DNA of 64,000 bases from Pseudomonas sp. FP2196 (GTDB lineage Bacteria > Pseudomonadota > Gammaproteobacteria > Pseudomonadales > Pseudomonadaceae): contig NZ_CP117445.1 in the NCBI RefSeq assembly GCF_030687715.1, positions 1,484,501-1,548,500 of the forward strand, given 5' to 3'. Numbering within the stretch: position 1 is the first letter of the stretch; each line of letters begins with the position of its first letter. A program made the translations under genes and the position numbers. This document shows, piece after piece, positions 57,122 to 64,000 of the stretch. Under the pieces are notes generated by a model. That model was given only the letters and a program-made list of their open reading frames with translations. It ran no database searches and was not told where the DNA came from.

Positions 57122-57580
57122 TCAGTTCTCCAGAACGTCGAGCAGGCCGAGGGGCAGCGGAACGTCCATCAAACGGTCGAACAGCAGGTAAAGACCGACG
57201 GCCATCAGGCTGATGATGACAACGCTGGGGAGCCAGCGGCCACCATACAGGCGCGCCATCGGAATACCGGTGACGATGCTGGCGACGATGAAGCCAAGCG
57301 GTTCGAACGTGCCCGCGAACACCAGCAGCAGGACGACGCAAATGCCGATCTTGGTCAGGGTTTCGCGATCCAGTGGTGGCTCGTCTTCACTGTGTTTGAT
57401 AGGGGCCGGGCGGAACACCATGTACAGCAGCGCCGCGCCCATCAGGCCGAGCATCAGCAGGGGAAAGGCGCGCGGGCCGACCGGTTCGTAGGAAAAAGCC
57501 GCTTGATACGGCCACGCCATCAGGGCCAGGCCAGCGCAAACCAGCAACAGCACTGAAGCAAAAATGCGTTGTAAGAGCAT
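57122..57580 (-). CDS. tctB: Tripartite tricarboxylate transporter, small membrane subunit TctB
   Basis: A 152-residue protein with four membrane helices, typical of TctB: an N-terminal helix, the P-R-A-F-P-L-L-M-L-G motif near residue 38 and a paired C-terminal hairpin. It has low overall conservation but the correct size and position between tctC (59-base gap) and tctA (1 base). Confidence 0.93.
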   Translation of the reverse strand: MLLQRIFASVLLLVCAGLALMAWPYQAAFSYEPVGPRAFPLLMLGLMGAALLYMVFRPAPIKHSEDEPPLDRETLTKIGICVVLLLVFAGTFEPLGFIVASIVTGIPMARLYGGRWLPSVVIISLMAVGLYLLFDRLMDVPLPLGLLDVLEN

Positions 57581-57639
57581 GGGAAACTCCTGTGCCGCCG
57601 CCCCGCGAACTGGGGGCGGCGGCCGCTAGACAGAGACGA

Positions 57640-58617
57640 TCACTGGATCAGGCCGAACTCTTTGGCCAGCACTTTGTAGTCCGCGACCTGCTTCTTCACG
57701 TAGGTGTCCAGTTCCGGGCCAGTCATGGCGAACGGGAACAGTTCACGCTGATCGCGCAGCTTGGCGAACTCTTCGGAGGCCAGCAGTTTGTCGAACGCGT
57801 CTTTCCACCAGGCGTAGTCTTCATCGCTGACTTTTGGCCCGAGGTAGAAGCCGCGCACCACCGGCCAGACGATGTCGTAGCCTTGCTCCTTGGCGGTCGG
57901 AATGCCCTTCATTTCCGGCTCGTCTAGACGCTTCTCGGAGAACACCGCCAACAAGCGCATATCACCGCTCTGAATGTGCGGCATGGAGTCGGAGATGTCG
58001 GTGCTGCCGACCTGGATGTGACCGCCGAGCAGGGCGGTGGCGATCTCGCCGCCACCTTCGAGGGCGACGTAACGCAGGTCACGCGGGTTGATCCCGGCAG
58101 CCTTGGCGATCAGCGCGGTCTGCATCCAGTCCTGGCTGCCGACTGTGCCGCCGGAACCGATCACCACAGAGCCTGGATCTTTCTTCAATGCCTGAACGAG
58201 ATCGTCGAGGGTCTTGTAGGGCGAATCGCTTTTCACCGCGATGGCGCCGTAGCTGGTGCCGACCGCTGCGAGCCAGCGCACATTGGTTTCATCGAAACGC
58301 CCGAACTTGCCCTGGGCCAGGTTCAGCAACGAACCGCTGGACCACGCCACCAACGTGCCGGCATCCGCCGGGCGTTGTGCGACCACGGCGTTGTACGCCA
58401 CCGCGCCGACGCCGCCGGGCATGTAGGTGACGCGCATCGGTTTGCTCAGCAGTTTTTCGTTGACCAGCGCGCTCTGCGCCAGTTTGCAGGTCAGGTCGAA
58501 ACCGCCGCCCGGCGAGGCCGGGGCGATGCATTCAGGACGTTTCGGTTCGGCCATGAGTTGGCCGGCGAACAGGACACAACTGGCAGCGAGTGCCACTTTA
58601 CGCAGTGATAGGTTCAT
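57640..58617 (-). CDS. tctC: Tripartite tricarboxylate transporter binding protein TctC
   Basis: A 325-residue protein with a signal peptide (cleavage near LMA-EP). The TctC (Bug) signatures are A-P-A-S-P-G-G-G-F-D, then the GSGGTVGSQD ligand loop near residue 155. The cysteine near residue 14 is in the leader; the mature part is soluble periplasmic. It binds tricarboxylates and delivers them to TctAB. Confidence 0.95.
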   Translation of the reverse strand: MNLSLRKVALAASCVLFAGQLMAEPKRPECIAPASPGGGFDLTCKLAQSALVNEKLLSKPMRVTYMPGGVGAVAYNAVVAQRPADAGTLVAWSSGSLLNLAQGKFGRFDETNVRWLAAVGTSYGAIAVKSDSPYKTLDDLVQALKKDPGSVVIGSGGTVGSQDWMQTALIAKAAGINPRDLRYVALEGGGEIATALLGGHIQVGSTDISDSMPHIQSGDMRLLAVFSEKRLDEPEMKGIPTAKEQGYDIVWPVVRGFYLGPKVSDEDYAWWKDAFDKLLASEEFAKLRDQRELFPFAMTGPELDTYVKKQVADYKVLAKEFGLIQ

Positions 58618-58670
58618 TCAAGTCTCCACGGGCATTGTTGTTATTCGACGTGTTTTTCAGCAACGGGTAT

Positions 58671-59963
58671 TTACCAAAGAGCAACGCTGTAGCTCACCAG
58701 CAAACGCACTTCGTCTGCATCGCGAGCGGAGTAATTGGAGCGGTAGGTGGCATTACGCAGGCGCACGGCGACGTCCTTCAAAGCGCCGCTTTGTACTACA
58801 TATTTGATCTCGGTGTTGCGCTCCCACTCTTTGCCTTCTTCGCCGTTCTTGAGCTTGATGTTGTCACCGCTCAAGTAGCGGCTCATGAAGCTCAGGCCAG
58901 GGATGCCGAGCTTGGCGAAGTCGAAGTCGTAGCGTGCTTGCCACGAACGTTCTTCGGCGCCGGCAAAGTCGTTGATCTGCACGAAGTTGACCAGATACGG
59001 GTCGCTGCCATCGACATACGGAAAGGCGCTGTCGCCGGACATGTGCTGATAACCGGCGCTGAACTTGTGGCCGCTCAAGGCATAGCTGACCAGACCGTTG
59101 AGCGAGCGGTTGTCGATCTCGCCGCCACGGGCCGCGCCCTGATCGTCACTGACGGCGAAACGCAGGTCGGTGGCCAAAGTGCCCGGGCCCATCGGCCGCG
59201 AGGCGACCAGTCCGAAGAAGTGTTGGTTGTAGACTTCGTCGAGTTGGGCGAAGTGATAACTGCCGGTGATCTTGTCGGTGAACTTGTACTCCACGCCGCC
59301 AAAATCGAAATGCTTGCCGGCAGCGGTGCCGGCAAAACGGCTGTTCTTGTTGTTGAGGGCAATGTCCTCGAAATCGGTGCTGTCGCGATCCTTGGCTTTC
59401 TCCAGGCGGCCGCCGGTGAAGGTCAGGTTTTTGATTTCTTTGGAGGTCAACAGTCCGCCTTCAAAGGTCTGCGGCAGGATGCGTCCGTCGTTGGGCTTAA
59501 GGATTGGCAGTTCGGGAATCAGGCTGCCGATTTTCAGTTCCGTGGCGGAGATTTTCACTTTGCCGGTCAGGCCGACTTTCGAATATTCATCCGCTGCGCG
59601 ACCGTCGTCGTGGGTCGGCAGCAGGCCGGTGCCGGTGCGATCGGGACTTGAATCGAGTTTCACGCCGAGCATGCCCAACGCATCGACACCGAACCCCACG
59701 GTGCCGTCGGTGTAACCCGATTGCAGATTGAGCATGAAGCCCTGGGCCCATTCATCGCGCTTGGATTGCTGGGCACTGGTGCCATCGCGAAAGTCGCGGT
59801 TGAAATACATGTTGCGGGTTTCGAAGGTTGCGCTGCTGTCTTCAATAAAGTCGGCAAAACTCAGCTGCGAAAAACCGGCGAGGGCGGCGGCACTGACGAG
59901 GGTAGCGTGGCTGAAGCGGGAAGGTCGAACAGGCGTTGTAGCCTTGGTCTGCAAGGACGGCAT
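58671..59963 (-). CDS. opdH: OprD-family outer-membrane porin (OpdH-type)
   Basis: A 430-residue protein with a signal peptide (cleavage near SFA-DF) followed by the OprD start, F-I-E-D-S-S-A-T-F-E-T-R-N-M-Y-F-N-R-D-F, and repeated amphipathic strands ending in L-V-S-Y-S-V-A-L-W, the C-terminal outer-membrane signal. It precedes tctCBA by 53 bases on the same strand, the arrangement recalled from P. aeruginosa opdH, a tricarboxylate-specific channel. The specificity is inferred from that context. Confidence 0.9.
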   Translation of the reverse strand: MPSLQTKATTPVRPSRFSHATLVSAAALAGFSQLSFADFIEDSSATFETRNMYFNRDFRDGTSAQQSKRDEWAQGFMLNLQSGYTDGTVGFGVDALGMLGVKLDSSPDRTGTGLLPTHDDGRAADEYSKVGLTGKVKISATELKIGSLIPELPILKPNDGRILPQTFEGGLLTSKEIKNLTFTGGRLEKAKDRDSTDFEDIALNNKNSRFAGTAAGKHFDFGGVEYKFTDKITGSYHFAQLDEVYNQHFFGLVASRPMGPGTLATDLRFAVSDDQGAARGGEIDNRSLNGLVSYALSGHKFSAGYQHMSGDSAFPYVDGSDPYLVNFVQINDFAGAEERSWQARYDFDFAKLGIPGLSFMSRYLSGDNIKLKNGEEGKEWERNTEIKYVVQSGALKDVAVRLRNATYRSNYSARDADEVRLLVSYSVALW

Positions 59964-60068
59964 GCGCGGGGTGCTCCGTTTATTGTTCTTATTGGTCGAA
60001 AACGCTTCGTGGCGTTTTTCGTAACGCTGTGTGGCAGCAGCGACGGCAGTCGGAACTGTCCGTGGATC

Positions 60069-60112
60069 GACTCTAACCAGCTAACCTTTCGCTAACCTTT
60101 CAACTGACTTTC
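60069..60112. promoter_or_regulatory. Tandem 11-bp repeats in the divergent opdH/tctD promoter
   Basis: Two perfect copies of GCTAACCTTTC (60080-60090, 60091-60101) are flanked by weaker copies GACTCTAACCA (60069-60079) and AACTGACTTTC (60102-60112). The 11-base spacing puts them on one face of the helix, as expected for an OmpR-family response-regulator array. TctD is the obvious candidate binder. Confidence 0.5.
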
Positions 60113-60200
60113 ACGGTTTTCAGGCTTCACAGCGGCGGTTGCGGCTGTAAACTCCGCGGCAAAGAGTGGCGTCGGCCATCCCTGAACGAGGTAAGAATCC

Positions 60201-60872
60201 ATGCGTGTGCTGCTTGTCGAAGACCATCTGCAACTGGCCGAAAGTGTCGCCCAGGCGCTCAAGAGCACCGGTCTGACCGTGGATGTGTTGCACGATGGCG
60301 TGGCCGCCGACCTGGCGCTTGGCAGTGAGGAATACGCCGTGGCGATCCTTGATGTCGGCCTGCCGCGCATGGATGGTTTTGAAGTACTGGCGCGGTTGCG
60401 TGCGCGCGGAAAAAACTTGCCGGTGCTGATGCTGACCGCGCGCAGTGACGTGAAAGATCGGGTGCATGGCCTCAATCTCGGCGCCGACGATTATCTGGCC
60501 AAGCCTTTCGAGCTGACTGAACTGGAAGCGCGGGTCAAAGCCCTGTTGCGCCGTAGTGTGCTCGGCGGCGAACGCCAACAGCGCTGCGGCGTGCTGGCCT
60601 ATGACCTCGACACCCGGCGCTTCACCCTCGGTGAGGAATTGCTGACCTTGACCTCTCGTGAGCAAGCTGTGCTCGAAGCGCTGATCGCCCGGCCGGGGCG
60701 GGTGATGAGCAAGGAGCAATTGGCATCGCAAGTGTTCGGCCTCGACGAAGAGGCCAGCCCCGACGCGATCGAAATCTACGTGCACCGTTTGCGCAAGAAA
60801 CTCGACGGTCACCCGGTGGCGATCGTGACCTTCCGTGGCCTCGGCTATCTGCTGGAAAGCCGCGATGCATAA
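60201..60872 (+). CDS. tctD: Response regulator TctD
   Basis: A 223-residue OmpR-family regulator. The receiver domain has the acidic pair in VEDH, the phosphorylated Asp51 in AILDVGLP, Thr83-region MLTARS and Lys101. The C-terminal winged helix ends in HRLRKKL, then VTFRGLGYLL. It controls the divergent porin-tct operon in response to tricarboxylates through its partner TctE, whose gene overlaps it by eight bases. Confidence 0.94.
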   Translation: MRVLLVEDHLQLAESVAQALKSTGLTVDVLHDGVAADLALGSEEYAVAILDVGLPRMDGFEVLARLRARGKNLPVLMLTARSDVKDRVHGLNLGADDYLAKPFELTELEARVKALLRRSVLGGERQQRCGVLAYDLDTRRFTLGEELLTLTSREQAVLEALIARPGRVMSKEQLASQVFGLDEEASPDAIEIYVHRLRKKLDGHPVAIVTFRGLGYLLESRDA

Positions 60873-62250
60873 GCCCAGCAGCCTGCGCTGGCGGTTGCTG
60901 TGGAACCTTGCGCTGCTGCTGGTGGTGCTGATGCTCGCCAGTGGCTTGAGTGCTTACTGGAATGGTCGCGAAGCGGCCGATACCGCGTATGACCGCACCT
61001 TGCTGGCCTCGGCGCGAACCATCGCCGCCGGCCTGTCGCAACGAGATGGCACCCTCAGTGCCGACGTGCCTTACGTGGCACTCGATACGTTCGCTTACGA
61101 CAGTGCCGGGCGGATTTATTATCAGGTCAACGACATCCATCAGAAGCTGATTTCCGGCTACGAAAACCTCCCCGGGCCGCCGTCCGGCACGCCAAGAACT
61201 GACGACTATCCGGCGCTGGCGCGTTTCTACAACGCCACCTACAAGGGCCAGAATGTTCGGGTGGTCAGTCTGCTTAAAGCGGTAACCGAGCCGAACATGA
61301 ACGGCATGGCGGAAATCCGTGTCGCCGAAACTGATGAAGCCCGGGTCAGCATGGCCCGCAGTCTGGCCGCCGACACCTTATTGCGTTTGGGCATGCTGGC
61401 GATTGGCGCGTTGCTGTTGGTGTGGTTCGCGGTCAGCGCGGCGTTGCGACCGCTGGAGCGTTTGCGCACGGCAGTGGAGGAACGCCAGCCCGACGACTTG
61501 CGGCCCTTGCCGTTGGTGGAAGTGCAGCATGAACTTTGGCCGCTGGTGCGTGGGCTTAACCATTTCACCGAGCGCCTGCGTGGCCAGTTCGAGCGGCAAG
61601 CGCAGTTCATCGCCGATGCGGCGCATGAGTTGCGTACGCCATTGGCAGCGTTGAAGGCGCGGCTGGAATTGGGCCTGCGCTCGAATGAACCTGAAACCTG
61701 GCGCACAACCCTGGAATCGTCAGCGCAAAGCACGGATCGCCTGACCCATTTGGCCAATCAGTTGCTGTCGCTGGCGCGGGTTGAAAACGGCGCCCGGGCT
61801 ATTGCGGAGGGCGGCGCACAGTTGCTCGATCTGAGCCAATTGGCGCGGGAACTGGGCATGGCCATGGCGCCGCTGGCGCACAAACGCGGCGTGGCGCTGG
61901 CGCTTGAGGCGGATGAGCCGGTGTGGCTGCGGGGTGAGCCGACGCTGCTCAATGAGTTACTGAGCAATCTGGTGGATAACGCGCTGGCGCATACGCCGCC
62001 AGGCGGCAATGTGATTTTGCGTGTGACGGCGCCAGCGGTGCTTGAAGTTGAAGACGACGGGCCGGGGATTCCGCTGGAGGAGCGTGAGCGGGTGTTTGAG
62101 CGGTTCTACCGGCGTAATCAGCAGGTGGCGGGTTCAGGGTTGGGGTTGGCGATTGTTGGCGAGATTTGCCGGGCGCATCTGGCGCAGATCAGCTTGCATG
62201 ATGGTGAGCAGGCGGGGTTGAAGGTGCGGGTGAGTTTTATCGCTGGCTAA
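60865..62250 (+). CDS. tctE: Sensor histidine kinase TctE
   Basis: A 461-residue protein: N-terminal membrane helix (about residues 12-30), a TctE-type periplasmic sensor, a second helix near 170-190, and a dimerisation/phosphoacceptor segment DAAHELRTPL with His254. The ATPase has an N-box (LVDNALAHTP), G1 (DDGPGIPLEE) and G2 (GSGLGLAIV). The ATG at 60865 overlaps the tctD stop (ATGCATAA). It senses tricarboxylates at the membrane and phosphorylates TctD. Confidence 0.94.
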   Translation: MHKPSSLRWRLLWNLALLLVVLMLASGLSAYWNGREAADTAYDRTLLASARTIAAGLSQRDGTLSADVPYVALDTFAYDSAGRIYYQVNDIHQKLISGYENLPGPPSGTPRTDDYPALARFYNATYKGQNVRVVSLLKAVTEPNMNGMAEIRVAETDEARVSMARSLAADTLLRLGMLAIGALLLVWFAVSAALRPLERLRTAVEERQPDDLRPLPLVEVQHELWPLVRGLNHFTERLRGQFERQAQFIADAAHELRTPLAALKARLELGLRSNEPETWRTTLESSAQSTDRLTHLANQLLSLARVENGARAIAEGGAQLLDLSQLARELGMAMAPLAHKRGVALALEADEPVWLRGEPTLLNELLSNLVDNALAHTPPGGNVILRVTAPAVLEVEDDGPGIPLEERERVFERFYRRNQQVAGSGLGLAIVGEICRAHLAQISLHDGEQAGLKVRVSFIAG

Positions 62251-62265
62251 ATCGGCGAGCGCCTT

Positions 62266-62396
62266 TGTGGCGAGAGGATTTATCCCCGATCGGCTGTGTA
62301 GCAGTCGCAGTTCGGAAAGCACGGTCTGTCGGTAAAAATCGGATTGCATGTTTTGGGGTCGCTCCGCGACCCATCGGGGATAAATCTCCTCGCCAC
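62266..62396. repeat. Long palindromic REP element, TGTGGCGAG class
   Basis: tgtggcgagaggatttatcc and an inverted arm ending cctcgccaca, with a central shorter hairpin. It lies between the convergent tctE and HDOD genes. Confidence 0.8.
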
Positions 62397-62401
62397 AGCG
62401 A

Positions 62402-63223
62402 TCAGTAAAACATCGTCCGCGATTCTTCCAGATCTTCGCACAGCGCCTTGTTTTCCGGATCGATTCCAAGCTTTCTGAACGCGGGCACACTGAGCGGGTC
62501 AATGCGCCCGAATGGATGATCGGTGTCCTTGTGGCAATACAGACTCGCTACCTGCACCAGATCGACGTAATCGATCTCTTTCGAGTCGCGTTTGAAGTCC
62601 TGATAGCGCCCCGGCAACTCCACCAACCGCTCCGGAAACTCCCAGACCCGCAACAGTTTGTCGCCCAGCAGCGGATGAATATGGTCGATCACATGGTTGA
62701 GGCTGACCGGATCGGACAGTAGTTCGTAGTGGTCTTCGGCGTAGGTCAGAATCGGCAGCACGCCGATCTGATGCACCAGCCCGCCCAATGCCGCCTGATC
62801 AGGCTTGAGCTGTGTGTAGCGGCGGCACAACGCATAACTGACCCCGGCGATTTCCAGGCTCTTGCGCCAGACTTCGCGCATTTTCTGTTCCACCACTTCG
62901 GAACGGGCGTGGAAAATCTGTTCCATCACCAGGCCGATCGCCAGATTGCTGCTGTAATTGATGCCCAGGCGGGTGATGGCGGTGTGCAGGTCGGTGACTT
63001 CCTGGGCTGCACGCAGCAGGGGGCTGTTGACCACTTTGATCAGGCGCGCTGAAAGCGCCGTGTCGCGGCCGATCACTTTGCTCAGGTCGCTGACGCTGAT
63101 TTCCGGATCTTCAGCGGCCTTGCGAATTTGCAGGGCCACCTCCGGCAACGTGGGCAGAACCAGGTCATCGTTATCGATGGCCTCAACCAAATCCTGTTGG
63201 ACCTTATCCGCCAGTTCGCTCAT
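62402..63223 (-). CDS. HDOD-domain protein
   Basis: A 273-residue protein with an HDOD domain over most of its length (P-T-L-P-E-V-A-L-Q-I near residue 24, V-I-G-R-D-T-A-L-S-A-R-L-I-K-V-V-N-S-P near 48). HDOD lacks the metal ligands of HD phosphodiesterases and works as a signalling scaffold. No other domain is present. The partner is unknown. It is 35 bases after ygfZ on the same strand and may be co-transcribed. Confidence 0.9.
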   Translation of the reverse strand: MSELADKVQQDLVEAIDNDDLVLPTLPEVALQIRKAAEDPEISVSDLSKVIGRDTALSARLIKVVNSPLLRAAQEVTDLHTAITRLGINYSSNLAIGLVMEQIFHARSEVVEQKMREVWRKSLEIAGVSYALCRRYTQLKPDQAALGGLVHQIGVLPILTYAEDHYELLSDPVSLNHVIDHIHPLLGDKLLRVWEFPERLVELPGRYQDFKRDSKEIDYVDLVQVASLYCHKDTDHPFGRIDPLSVPAFRKLGIDPENKALCEDLEESRTMFY

Positions 63224-63258
63224 TTAGACTCTCTAGGGTGTTGCAACAAAGGCTGCGA

Positions 63259-64000
63259 TCAGCGCTGGATTTCGCGGTCGCGATCCAGTTCGTAGGGCAA
63301 ATCGAGCAAATGCAGCGAGGGCCCTTCAAGGGTGCCCAGATGCAGATCGCCCGCTTCGGCAGCTTCGGCCTGCAACACCGCCAGCAGTTCAATATTTTGC
63401 CCGGCGTTGGCGGCCAGTACGACTTCGCCGATGGAACTGTTGTGGCTCGGCGCGAACAACTGGGTGCCCGGCTCCGGCAATTCCCCTGCCTCCAGGCTCA
63501 AGCGATACAGACGGCGCTTGAGTTTGCCCAGGTACTGCATGCGCGCGACGATTTCCTGGCCGGTGTAGCAGCCTTTCTTGAAGCTCACGCCGCCCACGGC
63601 CTGCAGATTGAGCATCTGCGGGATGAACAGCTCGCGGGTGCTTGGCATGACCTGGCCGATACCGGCGCGGATCTGCCCCAGCAGCCATTGATTCAACTCA
63701 CCTTCAGGCAGGGCTGCGGACAACGTGCCTTTGATGGTTTCGGCTTGATCGGCCGGCACCCAGAGTTCGGCGCGATCCGGCGAGACGCGAATCGCGATCA
63801 GACCTTCGTTGCGTACAACACTGTCGGTTTCGGCCGGCAGATCCAGGCCGAGACTGGCCAGGCTTGCATCACCATGCGCCAGACCGAAGCGCACCCAGGC
63901 GGCGCTTTCGTCGGTAAGTTTGGATTTGGAGAACACGGCGTACTTTTTCAGATCCGCCAATTGTGGCTCCAGCAGCTCGCTGGCCATCGCCAGCAGCACG
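63259..64000 (-). CDS. ygfZ: Folate-binding protein YgfZ (N-terminus beyond window)
   Basis: 247 codons of a minus-strand gene entering from the right edge. KGCYTGQEIVAR is the signature of YgfZ/CAF17/GcvT-like folate-binding proteins, with the conserved cysteine. YgfZ supports Fe-S enzyme function, including MiaB-type tRNA modification. The upstream in-frame sequence continues to the window end without a stop, and family length (about 310) implies that 60-70 residues are missing. Confidence 0.92.
   Translation of the reverse strand, partial: VLLAMASELLEPQLADLKKYAVFSKSKLTDESAAWVRFGLAHGDASLASLGLDLPAETDSVVRNEGLIAIRVSPDRAELWVPADQAETIKGTLSAALPEGELNQWLLGQIRAGIGQVMPSTRELFIPQMLNLQAVGGVSFKKGCYTGQEIVARMQYLGKLKRRLYRLSLEAGELPEPGTQLFAPSHNSSIGEVVLAANAGQNIELLAVLQAEAAEAGDLHLGTLEGPSLHLLDLPYELDRDREIQR

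Overview
The window looks like chromosome of a fluorescent Pseudomonas (P. fluorescens/koreensis-type). The base composition is GC-rich. Gaps between genes are full of REP/REPIN-type palindromes in at least three sequence classes. The right end carries ung, an AbrB-family membrane gene, tctABC, an OprD porin, tctDE, an HDOD gene and ygfZ in an order I recall from P. aeruginosa. PhaG, FosA and RsuA are recognisable at protein level. There are no rRNA genes and no CRISPR array, and I found one tRNA.

Layout. 0-10 kb: YceI, a cardiolipin-synthase-like phospholipase D, BglX, a LemA plus two TPM-domain gene cluster, an SAM methyltransferase, an EamA exporter and a PfpI protease. 10-20 kb: small stress-type proteins (YegP, KGG, DUF4142); a class II aldolase/DapA-like operon divergent from an XRE-cupin regulator with a perfect palindrome between them; a SIR2-like DUF4917 gene; an iron alcohol dehydrogenase with a possible Anr box; tandem secreted paralogues; FosA; and a LysE exporter. 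20-24 kb: two methyltransferases, a DUF6124 gene behind a long structured leader, and a hicAB toxin-antitoxin pair.

23.7-31.3 kb: a 7.6 kb genomic islet lies at the 3' end of tRNA-Gly(CCC), bounded by a 48-bp perfect direct repeat. It carries no visible integrase. Its cargo is a translationally coupled two-gene unit: a 1644-residue STAND-type NTPase with an N-terminal PD-(D/E)xK-like domain, and a 467-residue second PD-(D/E)xK protein with a cysteine-rich tail. I regard this as a candidate anti-phage system and the most interesting part of the window.

31.4-44 kb: phaG, rsuA and a small CWC protein, followed by a long minus-strand operon (ABC transporter, two DUF1989 proteins, biotin-dependent carboxylase, allophanate hydrolase). 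A guanidine-I (ykkC) riboswitch precedes it, so the operon is better read as guanidine import and assimilation than as urea use. A REPIN is embedded in frame inside the carboxylase gene. 44-52.5 kb: a tight operon of a glycosyltransferase, a membrane-anchored unknown protein and a giant RTX calcium-binding protein. 52.6-64 kb: an acyl-CoA hydrolase, ung, and the tricarboxylate uptake block (AbrB-like, TctABC, OpdH-type porin) divergent from its TctDE two-component regulators, with a four-unit 11-bp repeat in the divergent promoter. The window closes with an HDOD protein and a ygfZ cut by the window edge.
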